This document shows, in pieces, positions 10,393 to 18,807 of a DNA stretch of 64,000 nt (within the stretch, counting starts at the first letter, position 1; each line of letters starts with the position of its first letter). Position numbers and translations under genes: made by a program. Below the pieces are notes generated by a model that was not told the origin of the DNA, searched no databases, and saw nothing but the letters and a program-made list of their open reading frames with translations. Source of the stretch: Mycolicibacterium neoaurum VKM Ac-1815D (GTDB taxonomy: Bacteria > Actinomycetota > Actinomycetes > Mycobacteriales > Mycobacteriaceae); the NCBI RefSeq assembly GCF_000317305.3, contig NC_023036.2, positions 744,001 through 808,000 on the forward strand, read 5' to 3'.

Positions 10393-11376
10393 CTACAGAC
10401 GTTCCAGCACGGTGGCGACCAGACGCGCAGTGGCCAGGCCGTACCTGTCGTGCAGGGTCGGCAGGGCGCCGGCCGCCAGGAACTCGTCGGGCAAGGCCAC
10501 CGGGGTGATCTGTTTGGCCACCCCACGTTGCACCGCAGCGGCCGCGACCGTCTCGAACAATCCACCGACCACGGTGTGGTTCTCACAGGTCAGCACCAGG
10601 CGATCCGTATCCACCTGGGCGAGAACCGTTTCGGCGTCGAACGGTTTGATGGTCGGGGTGTGCACGACGGCCACGTCGACATTGTGTGCAGCCAACTGCT
10701 CGGCAGCCTGGAGTGCCCGCATGGTCATCAGCCCCGACGAGATCAACACGACATCGGCACCCCCGCGCAGCACCTTGGCCTTGCCGAGCTCGAAGCGGTA
10801 GTCGTACTCGTCGAGCACGGTCGGGACGTTGCCGCGCAGCAGGCGTAGATAGGTGGGCCCCAGGTGGTCGGCGAGCTGGGGCACGGCCTGCTCGATGTCC
10901 ACCGAATCACACGGGTCCACGATCGTCAGGTTGGGCATACCGCGAAAGATCGCGATGTCCTCGGTCGCCTGGTGGGATGGGCCGTAGCCGGTGGTCAGCC
11001 CGGGCAGTCCGCCGACGACGTTGACATTGAGGTTCGGTTCGGCGATGTCCAAGCAGATGAAGTCATACGCCCGTCGGGCTGCGAATACCGAGTAGGTGGA
11101 GGCGAACGGGACCAGGCCGGTCTCGGCCATACCCGCCGCCGCACCGAACAGCAACTGCTCAGCCATGCCCATCTGAAAGAATCGGTCCGGGAACTCTTTT
11201 GCGAAGATGTGCATGTCGGTGTACTTGCCAAGGTCGGCGGTGAGCCCGACGATGCGGTCGTTCTCCCGGGCCGCCTGGACCAGCGCGTGTCCGAACGGCG
11301 CGGGGCTGGTCTTCTGGCCCGGATCGGCGAACGACGCGATCATTGCCGAGGTCTTGAGCTTGGCCGGCGCGCTCAT
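10393..11376 (-). CDS. Transketolase, C-terminal (pyrimidine-binding) subunit
   Basis: A 327-residue second half of a two-subunit transketolase. The TPP-binding Pyr domain carries the conserved DRFFQMGMAEQLLFGAAAGMA (with the catalytic glutamate in the AEQ motif) and the substrate loop YGPSHQATEDIAIFRGMPNL. The C-terminal domain follows from about residue 190 (GADVVLISSG). It overlaps the stop of the upstream N-terminal subunit by 4 bases (ATGA), as expected for two chains made in equal amounts. The start is the ATG at 11376. Split transketolases serve both central metabolism and specialised sugar pathways; the GntR and carrier neighbours favour a dedicated catabolic role. Confidence 0.88.
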   Translation of the reverse strand: MSAPAKLKTSAMIASFADPGQKTSPAPFGHALVQAARENDRIVGLTADLGKYTDMHIFAKEFPDRFFQMGMAEQLLFGAAAGMAETGLVPFASTYSVFAARRAYDFICLDIAEPNLNVNVVGGLPGLTTGYGPSHQATEDIAIFRGMPNLTIVDPCDSVDIEQAVPQLADHLGPTYLRLLRGNVPTVLDEYDYRFELGKAKVLRGGADVVLISSGLMTMRALQAAEQLAAHNVDVAVVHTPTIKPFDAETVLAQVDTDRLVLTCENHTVVGGLFETVAAAAVQRGVAKQITPVALPDEFLAAGALPTLHDRYGLATARLVATVLERL

Positions 11377-12200
11377 GCTGAAACTCCTTGGTAGCCCTCG
11401 GTCAACTGCTCGCGGCAGATCTGCCATTCGTCGGCCTCGATGCGCATGAAATGCGCCTTCTCCCGGTTCTCCAGCAGCGGTACCCCACGGCCGATCCTGG
11501 TGTCGCACAGGATGACCGACGGCTTGTCGGTGCTCACCGAATCGAAGGCTCCCAGCAGCGCATCGACGTCGTTGCCGTCCACTCGTGCGACATGCCAACC
11601 GCAGGCTGCCCATTTGTCGGCCACCGGTTCGGTGCGCAGCACCCCGGCGGTCGGGCCGTCGGCCTGTAGCGCGTTGATGTCGACCATGGCGATCAGATTG
11701 CCCAGACCGTGATGGGAAGCGCCCATCGCGGCCTCCCATGTCGACCCCTCGTCGAGCTCGCCGTCGGACAGAAAGTTGATCACCCGTGCGGGGTTGCCCT
11801 GGTGGCGCAGGCCCAGCGCCATCCCGACCGCGACGGTCAGTCCGTGCCCCAGTGAACCACCGGAAATCTCCATTCCCGGTGTGTAGCTGGCCATTCCGGA
11901 CATCGGCAGCCGGGATTCGTCGGAACCATACGTGTCCAGCTCCTCGACGCTGATGATCCCGGCCTCGGCGAGTGCGGCGTACAGACCGATCGCGTAGTGG
12001 CCGGTCGAGAGCAGGAATCGGTCCCGGTCGGCCCAGTGCGGATCGTCGGCACGGAACGTCAGTTGGTCGATGTAGACCGCGGCGAGCATGTCGGCGGCGC
12101 CCAGTGCTTGTCCGACATAGCCCTGGCCCTGTGCCTCACCCATGTTCAGCGCATGGTGGCGCATCCGGTACGCAGCCTGGCGTACCCGCTCGGTGCGCAT
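11373..12200 (-). CDS. Transketolase, N-terminal (pyrophosphate-binding) subunit
   Basis: A 275-residue first half of a two-subunit transketolase, binding the diphosphate and magnesium of TPP. The signature GDGELDEG-type motif is present as SDGELDEGSTWEAAMGASHH, with MVDINALQADGPT completing the metal site. GGSLGHGLTVAVGMALG is also typical. The start codon shares one base with the stop of the upstream MFS gene (TGATG), and the stop overlaps the next subunit. Together the two chains match a full transketolase in domain order. TPP is required, which is of interest because two TenA proteins lie in the divergent operon. Confidence 0.88.
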   Translation of the reverse strand: MRTERVRQAAYRMRHHALNMGEAQGQGYVGQALGAADMLAAVYIDQLTFRADDPHWADRDRFLLSTGHYAIGLYAALAEAGIISVEELDTYGSDESRLPMSGMASYTPGMEISGGSLGHGLTVAVGMALGLRHQGNPARVINFLSDGELDEGSTWEAAMGASHHGLGNLIAMVDINALQADGPTAGVLRTEPVADKWAACGWHVARVDGNDVDALLGAFDSVSTDKPSVILCDTRIGRGVPLLENREKAHFMRIEADEWQICREQLTEGYQGVSA

Positions 12201-13534
12201 CAGCGGACCAGTTCGTGGTGGTTGGCGACGGCGTCGTCAGCGGCCTTGCGCTCGGCGGGCCCCCAGGTTTCGCGGGTGAGCAGTGCCGCCCACAGACCGA
12301 TCGCGGCGTAGCAGGAGAACAGCAGCGCCGGGCCCATCCAGCCGAAGCCCTCGAAGAGCAGGGTGGTGATGAACGGGGTGAAGCCGGACACCATCGCCGA
12401 GATCTGGTAAGCCAGCGAGGCTCCCGAGGTGCGGGTCGCCGCGGTGAACAACTCGGGGAACCACGCGCCCTGGGCGCCGGCCAGGGCGTTCTGGCACACG
12501 GTGTAGGCGAGCACGAAGGTCACCACGATCAGCAACATCAGCCCGGTGTTCACCATGGCGAACATCAGTACTCCGAACGGAATGCCGAAGGCGCACACGG
12601 CCAGATAGACCGGCCGGCGTCCGACCTTGTCGGTGAGTGCGGCCCAGCCAAAGGTGGCGAAGATGCCCAGGAATGAGGCGACGCACAGTGCGGTAAGTGT
12701 CTGACTGGCGGTGGCCAGGCCGGAATTCTTCAGGTAGCTGATCATGTAGGTGATGGCGACGGCATAGCCGGCCGTCTCGGCGACGCGAAGGCCGATGCCG
12801 CGCACGATGTTTCGCCAGTCCTTCTTGACCACCTCGACAATGGGTGACTTGACGATCTTGCCGGAATCCTTGACGTCGGTGAACACCGGTGACTCGGGGA
12901 CCTTGGCGCGGATGATCAGGCCGACGATCACCAGGATCAAGCTGGCCAGGAACGGCACCCGCCAGGCCCAGTCTCCGGGCAGGTGGACGCTGACCAGGAA
13001 GGTCAGGTTGGCCAGCAGCAGGCCGACCGGGAAGCCGGCCTGGACGATGCCGGTGTAGCGGCCCTTCTGCTTCCAGGGGGAGTGCTCATAGCTCATCAGG
13101 ATGGCCCCGCCCCATTCGGCGCCGAAGGCAAGACCCTGGATGATGCGCACGGTCACCAGCAGGACCGGCGCCAGCACGCCGACCGCGGCGTAGGTCGGCA
13201 GCAGACCGATGGCGAAGGTGGCCAGACCCATGATGATCAGGGAGGCGACCAGCACCGGCTTGCGGCCGACCTTGTCACCGAGGTGTCCGCCGATGATGCC
13301 GCCGATCGGGCGCGCGGCGAAGCCGACACCGAGGGTGGCGAAGGCGGCCAGTGTGCCGGCGACCGGGCTGGAGTTCGGGAAGAACGCGGTGCCGAAGTAC
13401 AGCGCCGCGGCGGTACCGAATCCGATGAAGTCATAGGTCTCGATGACGGCGCCGACTCCGGAACCGACGGCGACCCGCTTGGCCTCCGGCGTCCCGTTGA
13501 CCGGGCCCCGCATCTTCAGAGCTTCGTCGCTCAT
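12200..13534 (-). CDS. MFS carrier, metabolite:proton symporter family
   Basis: A 444-residue major facilitator of the MHS type (ShiA/ProP/KgtP relatives), with about twelve membrane spans. Family motifs are visible: GFAARPIGGIIGGHLGDKVG between helices 2 and 3, IQGLAFGAEWGGA, and TDKVGRRPVY in the second half. It begins the leftward operon, followed by the two transketolase subunits with overlapping starts and stops, so it probably imports the sugar or polyol that the locus consumes. I placed the start at the ATG at 13534 because GAAAGGA lies 8 bases upstream; an ATG at 13543 would sit on that site. The substrate cannot be read from sequence. Confidence 0.85.
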   Translation of the reverse strand: MSDEALKMRGPVNGTPEAKRVAVGSGVGAVIETYDFIGFGTAAALYFGTAFFPNSSPVAGTLAAFATLGVGFAARPIGGIIGGHLGDKVGRKPVLVASLIIMGLATFAIGLLPTYAAVGVLAPVLLVTVRIIQGLAFGAEWGGAILMSYEHSPWKQKGRYTGIVQAGFPVGLLLANLTFLVSVHLPGDWAWRVPFLASLILVIVGLIIRAKVPESPVFTDVKDSGKIVKSPIVEVVKKDWRNIVRGIGLRVAETAGYAVAITYMISYLKNSGLATASQTLTALCVASFLGIFATFGWAALTDKVGRRPVYLAVCAFGIPFGVLMFAMVNTGLMLLIVVTFVLAYTVCQNALAGAQGAWFPELFTAATRTSGASLAYQISAMVSGFTPFITTLLFEGFGWMGPALLFSCYAAIGLWAALLTRETWGPAERKAADDAVANHHELVR

Positions 13535-13589
13535 GGTGGACATCCTTTCAAATCGGCTCGACCTGGCGTTACGACCAACTGAGCAGGTC

Positions 13590-13660
13590 ATTGTCGACGG
13601 TTGACAGTGCCGCGGCAGGTTCAGTGTGACCACGCCCACAGCGCGATGTCAACAGTCAAC
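13590..13660. promoter_or_regulatory. Accessory GntR half-sites in the divergent control region
   Basis: GTTGACAG at 13600-13607 and the repeated GTCAAC units in TGTCAACAGTCAAC (13647-13660) share the core of the perfect palindrome at 13679. They lie between the MFS start (13534) and the isomerase start (13738) and probably control the leftward promoter. Confidence 0.45.
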
Positions 13661-13678
13661 AGGAAACTTGTGTTGCCC

Positions 13679-13698
13679 GTTGACTGTTAACAGTCAAC
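13679..13698. promoter_or_regulatory. GntR operator: perfect 20-base palindrome
   Basis: GTTGACTGTTAACAGTCAAC is exactly self-complementary. It overlaps the TTGACT -35-like hexamer of the rightward promoter, so binding there should block transcription of the isomerase-kinase operon. Confidence 0.7.
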
Positions 13699-13707
13699 TC
13701 GGATAGT
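13680..13707 (+). promoter_or_regulatory. Putative promoter of the kinase/isomerase operon
   Basis: TTGACT (13680-13685) and GATAGT (13702-13707) are separated by 16 bases, about 30 bases ahead of the ATG at 13738. The -35 hexamer lies inside the operator palindrome. Confidence 0.4.
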
Positions 13708-13737
13708 GTGCCGGGCATCACAACGTACGGAGGTGTC

Positions 13738-14598
13738 ATGACCGGTCGATTCAGCAGCAGGCTGGGCTGCTCGACAATCAGCTTCAGGCATCAAGACCTG
13801 GCTGGCGCCTTGACGACCATTGCCGGCCTTGGCTTCACCGAGATCGATCTCGGTGCCTTGCCCGGTGTGTGCGACCACGTTCCCTATGTGCTCGACGAGG
13901 CTGCGGTCGATGACGTGGCGCGCACGGTGGCGGCATCGGGGCTGAGGGTCCGTTCGATCAACGGGGATATCGGCGACCTGAACGCCGCACGCCGGGGCGA
14001 TTGGAGTGACGGGGGAGAATCCGGACCGGATGGCAACGACGGCCGCGATCGGCACACCGAGATGCTCGTCGAACTCGCGGCCGCGACCGGTGCCGAAGCG
14101 CTCGTGCTGCCCTGTGGGGCGCTCGACCACCAGCCGATCGAGTCACTGTCGGTCGACCTGGACCGGGTGGCCGCCGAACTGCATAGCGCGGCGTCCGCCG
14201 CCGAACGGCGCGGGGTGGCTGTGTGGACGGAGTCCCTGCATTACCACCGGCTGTGCTTCAACCTCGAACGCGCCCAAGCACTGACCGACCGGCTCGACGG
14301 GCGCGTCGGCATCGTGCTCGATTTCAGCCATGTCGTCGCGTCCGGCGGCGACCCGGTCGAATTCGTCGACCGTTTCGGACCGCGCATCGCCCACGTCCAT
14401 ATTCGCGATGCAGTACCCGGCAACATCAATCTCTCGCCAGGCAATGGCGCGGTCGACTTCGGCCGCGGCCTCAAGGCGCTCGCTGATGCCGGTTACACCG
14501 GCCACTTCTCGCTGGAACTCGAAACCCGCGATGTCACCCACGATGAGCGGCCCGCGGCAACTACCGCCGCCGGGCTGTTGATCACCGATCTGATCTGA
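13738..14598 (+). CDS. Sugar-phosphate isomerase/epimerase (xylose-isomerase-like TIM barrel)
   Basis: A 286-residue AP-endonuclease-2/xylose-isomerase-like barrel. Metal-binding positions typical of the family are visible: WTESLHYHRLCFN, VLDFSHVVASG, AHVHIRDAVPG and FSLELETRD. The start is the ATG at 13738 with GGAGG 4 bases upstream. First gene of the rightward operon. In erythritol and threitol pathways (EryH; LerI of M. smegmatis) a TIM-barrel isomerase of this general type converts L-erythrulose 1-phosphate to D-erythrulose 4-phosphate. With a DhaK-type kinase and an RpiB-family isomerase downstream, that role is the best inference here, though an unrelated sugar acid or ketose is possible. 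Confidence 0.75.
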   Translation: MTGRFSSRLGCSTISFRHQDLAGALTTIAGLGFTEIDLGALPGVCDHVPYVLDEAAVDDVARTVAASGLRVRSINGDIGDLNAARRGDWSDGGESGPDGNDGRDRHTEMLVELAAATGAEALVLPCGALDHQPIESLSVDLDRVAAELHSAASAAERRGVAVWTESLHYHRLCFNLERAQALTDRLDGRVGIVLDFSHVVASGGDPVEFVDRFGPRIAHVHIRDAVPGNINLSPGNGAVDFGRGLKALADAGYTGHFSLELETRDVTHDERPAATTAAGLLITDLI

Positions 14599-14607
14599 GG
14601 AGTCATG

Positions 14608-15378
14608 ATGTCCGCCGACAAAACAGCCGTGGTTACCGGCGCCACCTCCCCGAAGGGCATCGGCGTTGCCGTTGCCGAGCGCTACGCCCGGGAAGGCTGG
14701 GCCGTGGTGATCCTCGACCTCGATGGTGAGAAGAGCGCCAAGATCGCCGCCGAGGTCGGGAACCAGTACGCGGTACCGGCTTTTGGTCACGCGGTGGATG
14801 TGACCTCTCCCGATTCGGTGGACGAGGCCTACGCCGCCGTCGCCGCCGAGGTCACCGCGGGCAATCTGCCCCCGGTCGGCGCGCTGGCCAACATCGCCGG
14901 CATCACGTCGCCCGTGCCGTTTCTGGAGACCGACCTCGACCTGTGGAACAAGGTCATGGCCGTCAACGCCACCGGCACCTACCTGGTCACCAAGGCGTTC
15001 CTGCCCGCCATGATCGAGCAGGGCTGGGGTCGCATCGTCAACATGTCCTCGGTCAGCGCGCAGCGCGGCGGCGGCGTCTTCGGCAAAGTCCCCTACTCGT
15101 CGGCCAAGGCCGCCATCCTCGGCTTCACCAAGTCGCTGGCCCGCGAGATCGCCGACACCGGCGTCACCGTCAACGCCGTCACCCCCGGTGCGGTCGACAC
15201 CAACATCCGCGTCGGTTCCACCGATGAGCAGGAGGCCAAGCTGGCCGCCGACATCCCGGTCGGGCGTACCGCCACCACCGAGGAGGTCGCCGCCGTGATC
15301 ACCTTCCTGTCCAGCAAGGACGCCAGCTACCTGACCGGGACCACCGTTGATATCAACGGCGGCAGCCACATTCACTAG
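14608..15378 (+). CDS. Short-chain dehydrogenase/reductase
   Basis: A 256-residue classical SDR. It shows a variant nucleotide-binding motif (TGATSPKGIG, residues 9-18), NIAGI, the catalytic serine in NMSSVS and the YSSAK tetrad (YxxxK). Two consecutive ATGs occur at 14605 and 14608; GAGGAG is 5 bases from the second, which I prefer. It follows the isomerase by 9 bases and precedes the DhaK-type kinase by 14, so it is in the same operon. Its likely task is oxidation of a polyol to the ketose that the kinase phosphorylates, for example a tetritol to erythrulose. The substrate is inferred from context only. Confidence 0.82.
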   Translation: MSADKTAVVTGATSPKGIGVAVAERYAREGWAVVILDLDGEKSAKIAAEVGNQYAVPAFGHAVDVTSPDSVDEAYAAVAAEVTAGNLPPVGALANIAGITSPVPFLETDLDLWNKVMAVNATGTYLVTKAFLPAMIEQGWGRIVNMSSVSAQRGGGVFGKVPYSSAKAAILGFTKSLAREIADTGVTVNAVTPGAVDTNIRVGSTDEQEAKLAADIPVGRTATTEEVAAVITFLSSKDASYLTGTTVDINGGSHIH

Positions 15379-15392
15379 ATGAGGTCAGCGTC

Positions 15393-17141
15393 ATGACTCG
15401 ACTGTTCAACGACCCGGCCACCTTCACCGAGGACATGCTCGCCGGATTTCTCGATGCGAATGCCCACTACGTCAGCGGTGTGCCCGGCGGCGTCGTACGG
15501 GCCACCGAGACCCCGCCCGGCAAGGTGGCGGTTGTCGTGGGCGGTGGGTCAGGGCACTATCCCGCGTTCTGCGGCGTGGTCGGCCACGGCTTCGCCGACG
15601 GTGCGGTGGTGGGCAACATCTTCACCTCACCGTCGGCGCAGGAGGCCGCCTCGGTCGCCCGGGCTGCGCACGGCGACGCCGGGGTGCTGTTCCTGACCGG
15701 CAACTACGCCGGCGACGTGATGAACTTCGGGCTGGCGGTTTCCCAGTTGCAGTCCGAAGGCATCGACGCGCGCTTTCTCGTCGTGACCGATGACATCGCC
15801 AGTGCCGCAGCCGAGGACATCACCAAACGCCGCGGGATCGCCGGTGACTTCACCGTGTTCCGCTGCGCCGGCGCGGCCGCCGAAGAAGGCGCAGACCTCG
15901 ACGCCGTCCAACGGATTGCCGCCATGGCCAATGCCGCTACCCGCACGCTGGGTGTCGCGTTCGACGGGTGCACGCTGCCCGGCGCGGCTCAGCCCTTGTT
16001 CACCGTGGCGGCCGGGCAGATGGATCTCGGTCTCGGGATCCATGGTGAGCCAGGGGTCTCCAGCCACGCGATGCCGACCGCGACCGAACTGGCCGAGCTG
16101 TTGGTTGCCGGTGTACTCGCCGAGAAGCCCGCCGGCGCATCGGATCGTGTCGCGGTCATCCTGAACGGACTGGGCCGTACCAAATACGAAGAGCTGTTCG
16201 TGGTCTGGAAGACCGTAGCGGCCCGACTCGCCGAATCCGGCCATACGGTGGTGTCCCCAGAGGTCGGTGAACTGGTCACGAGCCTGGACATGGCCGGTTG
16301 CTCGCTCACGGTGATGTGGCTCGACGATGAACTCGAGCGGCTGTGGACCGCGCCGTGCGACACCCCGGCCTATCGCAAGGGCAGCGTCACCGCGGCCGCG
16401 GCCGCGCGACGCACCACCGTGGCCGCCGCGACGCCGGCAACCGTGATCACCGCGGGCGACGAGCACTCCTGCCGTGTTGGGGCCGCTGTGGCACAGGGTA
16501 TTTCCCGAATCGCGGCGCAGATGCGCAACGCCGAGGCCGAACTCGGCCGGATCGACGCCGTGGCCGGTGACGGCGACCACGGTCGCGGCATGGTCAAGGG
16601 CTCCAACGCGGCGGCCGCTGCCGCGGCGGCGACCGTGCAGGAGGCCGGCGGGACCGCGGCTGTCCTCGCCGCCGCCGGTGAGGCCTGGGCGGCGAAGGCC
16701 GGCGGGACCTCGGGCGTGCTGTGGGGCGCCGCACTGTCCGCGGGAGGCGACCGCCTCGGTAATGCAGGCGCACCCGCAGATCGCGACGTGGCCGCCGCCC
16801 TGCGCGCCGGACACGACGCGCTGACCACGCTCGGCGGGGCGCGGCCCGGCGACAAGACGATGTTGGACGCGCTGGCCCCCTTCGTGGACAGTGTCGAGAC
16901 CGCGGTGGCCCGTGGAACCGATTGGCGCACCGCCTGGCTGGATTCGGTGGAGGTCGCCCAGAAGGCCGCCGCCGCCACCGCCGAGCTGCGTCCCAAGGTC
17001 GGACGGGCCCGTCCCCTCGCCGAGCGCAGCGTCGGCACCCCGGACGCCGGTGCGATATCCCTGGCCATGTGCATCCAGACCGTGGCCGATCTGATCGAAG
17101 GTGCGGTCATGCCGCCGCGAAGCGAAGTGGAGCAATCATGA
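15393..17141 (+). CDS. Dihydroxyacetone-kinase-family kinase (DhaK-DhaL fusion), probable erythrulose kinase
   Basis: A 582-residue ATP-type DHA kinase. The DhaK half (residues 1-330) binds the ketose covalently through His217 in [10 protein letters not shown], and GGGSGH is the substrate loop near residue 50. The DhaL half (about 350-575) carries the magnesium-ATP motif [24 protein letters not shown] and [11 protein letters not shown]. In M. smegmatis and other bacteria, members of this family act as D- or L-erythrulose kinases in threitol and erythritol breakdown. The RpiB gene follows with an ATGA overlap, supporting a tetrulose phosphate as product. Plain dihydroxyacetone remains possible. 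Confidence 0.82.
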   Translation: MTRLFNDPATFTEDMLAGFLDANAHYVSGVPGGVVRATETPPGKVAVVVGGGSGHYPAFCGVVGHGFADGAVVGNIFTSPSAQEAASVARAAHGDAGVLFLTGNYAGDVMNFGLAVSQLQSEGIDARFLVVTDDIASAAAEDITKRRGIAGDFTVFRCAGAAAEEGADLDAVQRIAAMANAATRTLGVAFDGCTLPGAAQPLFTVAAGQMDLGLGIHGEPGVSSHAMPTATELAELLVAGVLAEKPAGASDRVAVILNGLGRTKYEELFVVWKTVAARLAESGHTVVSPEVGELVTSLDMAGCSLTVMWLDDELERLWTAPCDTPAYRKGSVTAAAAARRTTVAAATPATVITAGDEHSCRVGAAVAQGISRIAAQMRNAEAELGRIDAVAGDGDHGRGMVKGSNAAAAAAAATVQEAGGTAAVLAAAGEAWAAKAGGTSGVLWGAALSAGGDRLGNAGAPADRDVAAALRAGHDALTTLGGARPGDKTMLDALAPFVDSVETAVARGTDWRTAWLDSVEVAQKAAAATAELRPKVGRARPLAERSVGTPDAGAISLAMCIQTVADLIEGAVMPPRSEVEQS

Positions 17142-17599
17142 AACTGCGAATTGTGGTGGGCTGCGATGACGCCGGCCTGCAGTACAAGGACGTCCTGCGC
17201 GCCGACCTCGAGGCCGACCCGAGGGTGGCCTCGGTGGTCGATGTCGGCGTCGGCGCAGACGAGCACACCGCCTACCCGCACGTCGCGGTGACCGCCGCCC
17301 GAATGGTCGCCGACGGCACCGCCGACCGCGCCCTGCTGGTCTGCGGGACCGGCCTCGGCGTCGCGATCGCCGCGAACAAGGTCCCTGGGGTGCGGGCTGT
17401 GACCGCGCATGACAGCTTTTCGGTGGAACGCGCCATCCTGAGCAACAACGCCCAGGTGTTGTGCTTCGGGCAGCGGGTGGTCGGCATCGAGCTGGCCCGC
17501 CGGTTGGCCGCCGAATGGCTGGGCTACGAGTTCGACCCGTCGTCGGCCTCGGCCGAGAAGGTCGCGGCGATCTGCGGCTACGAGCCGCAGCACGCGTGA
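17138..17599 (+). CDS. RpiB/LacAB-family isomerase, probable tetrulose-4-phosphate isomerase
   Basis: A 153-residue RpiB-family isomerase. It shows VVGCDDAG at the N-terminus, the catalytic region [23 protein letters not shown] (with the family cysteine) and [15 protein letters not shown]. RpiB itself interconverts ribose 5-phosphate and ribulose 5-phosphate. Homologues in erythritol and threitol pathways (EryI, DerI) convert D-erythrulose 4-phosphate to D-erythrose 4-phosphate. Position directly after a DhaK-type kinase, with a 4-base overlap, favours the tetrose reaction. Erythrose 4-phosphate is a transketolase substrate, which links this operon to the divergent transketolase genes. Confidence 0.8.
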   Translation: MKLRIVVGCDDAGLQYKDVLRADLEADPRVASVVDVGVGADEHTAYPHVAVTAARMVADGTADRALLVCGTGLGVAIAANKVPGVRAVTAHDSFSVERAILSNNAQVLCFGQRVVGIELARRLAAEWLGYEFDPSSASAEKVAAICGYEPQHA

Positions 17600-17614
17600 A
17601 CTAGTCTCGTCGGC

Positions 17615-18181
17615 GTGTCTGATGACCTCTGGGCTGCCGCGACCCGTCACCCGTTCCTCGACGCGGTGCGTGATGGAACTGTCGCCGCATCATCCTTCGA
17701 CCGGTGGCTGTCTCAGGACGCGCTGTTCGTCGCCGACCTGCTGACCTTCCAGGCACGCCTGCTGGCCCGTGCTCCGCGCTCGGCACAGGGAGTGCTGGCC
17801 GGTGGGTGCGCGGCGTTGGTCGCCGAATTGGACTGGTTCGACGGCCACGCCGCCGACCGCGGGTTGGCCCCGGAACCCGAACCGTTACCGACCACGCTGG
17901 CCTACCGGGAGTTGTTGCGGCGGCTGGACAGCGAGCCGTTCGAGGCCGCCGCCACCGGCCTGTGGGTCATCGAGCGCGTCTACCTGCTGGGGTGGACTTC
18001 CGCGAAATCCGCCGACTCGCCGTACTCCGAGTTCATCGACCACTGGACGGTTCCGGAATTCGCCGACTACGTCGACGGTCTGGCAGTGCTGGCGCAGCCG
18101 CAGCGCCACGCCGACCTGGTCGACGAGGTGCTCCGGCTGGAGGTCGACTTCTGGAACATGGCCTGGGCGGACCCGTCATGA
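17615..18181 (+). CDS. TenA-family protein lacking the active-site cysteine (TenA_E-like)
   Basis: A 188-residue all-helical TenA/THI-4/PQQC-fold protein. It begins LWAAATRHPFLDAVRDGTVA and keeps ALFVADLLTFQARLLA and the C-terminal LRLEVDFWNMAW with the conserved acidic residue. The central segment reads ATGLWVIERVYLLGWT, with no cysteine where thiaminase II enzymes have their nucleophile, so it belongs to the cysteine-less (E) type. Plant proteins of that type salvage thiamin pyrimidine derivatives. The GTG start at 17615 follows rpiB by 15 bases. Its stop overlaps the start of a second TenA gene. Supplying pyrimidine for the TPP of the transketolase is an attractive but unproved role. Confidence 0.75.
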   Translation: MSDDLWAAATRHPFLDAVRDGTVAASSFDRWLSQDALFVADLLTFQARLLARAPRSAQGVLAGGCAALVAELDWFDGHAADRGLAPEPEPLPTTLAYRELLRRLDSEPFEAAATGLWVIERVYLLGWTSAKSADSPYSEFIDHWTVPEFADYVDGLAVLAQPQRHADLVDEVLRLEVDFWNMAWADPS

Positions 18182-18792
18182 GTCTGTCCGCACAACTCTG
18201 GGCGGCCAATGCCGATATCGTCGCCGAGGTCCTGGACAATCCGTTCGTACGGGGAATCGGTGACGGGTCGCTGGACAAGGCCTGCTTCGCCGGTTATGTC
18301 GCCCAGGACGCGTACTTTCTCGAATCTTTTGCGCGCGCCTACGCATTGGCCTTGGTTCGCAGTCCCGACACGGAATCGCTGCTGACCTTTGCCGATCTCC
18401 TCGCCGGTGTTCGCGAGGAACTACGCCTACACGCCTCCTATGCCGCCCGGTGGGATATCGATATGGCGGCCGTGCAACCGGCAGCGGCCACACTGGCATA
18501 CACAGAATTCCTGCTGGCGACCGCGGCCACCGGCGAAATCGGCGTCATCTGCGCGGCCATGACCCCCTGTATGCGGCTTTATGCCCACGTCGGCACGGCG
18601 CTGGATGCCGACAGCGCCGGGCCCTACGCCGAGTGGGTGAAGACATACGCCGATCCCGAGTTCGATTCGGTGGCAGCGCTTTTGGAGCGGCTCCTTGATC
18701 AGCATGGCGCGGATGTCCCGGCGGTCCGGGAGGCCTATCGCCGTGCGATGCGACTGGAACTCCAATTCTTCAGCGCCGCGTACAACGCCTGA
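18178..18792 (+). CDS. TenA-family thiaminase II-like protein with active-site cysteine
   Basis: A 204-residue TenA protein of the cysteine (C) type. It shows LDNPFVRGIGDGSL, YVAQDAYFLESFARAYALA, and the catalytic cysteine at Cys131 in AAMTPCMRLYAHVG. The C-terminal MRLELQFFSAAYN holds the second conserved acid. C-type TenA hydrolyses aminopyrimidine precursors or degraded thiamin to hydroxymethylpyrimidine. The ATG at 18178 overlaps the stop of the E-type paralogue (ATGA), so the two are made together and may form a two-step salvage pair. It is the last gene of the rightward operon and the DJ-1 gene converges on it. Confidence 0.8.
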   Translation: MSLSAQLWAANADIVAEVLDNPFVRGIGDGSLDKACFAGYVAQDAYFLESFARAYALALVRSPDTESLLTFADLLAGVREELRLHASYAARWDIDMAAVQPAAATLAYTEFLLATAATGEIGVICAAMTPCMRLYAHVGTALDADSAGPYAEWVKTYADPEFDSVAALLERLLDQHGADVPAVREAYRRAMRLELQFFSAAYNA

Positions 18793-18807
18793 AGCCGCTA
18801 CCGGTGG

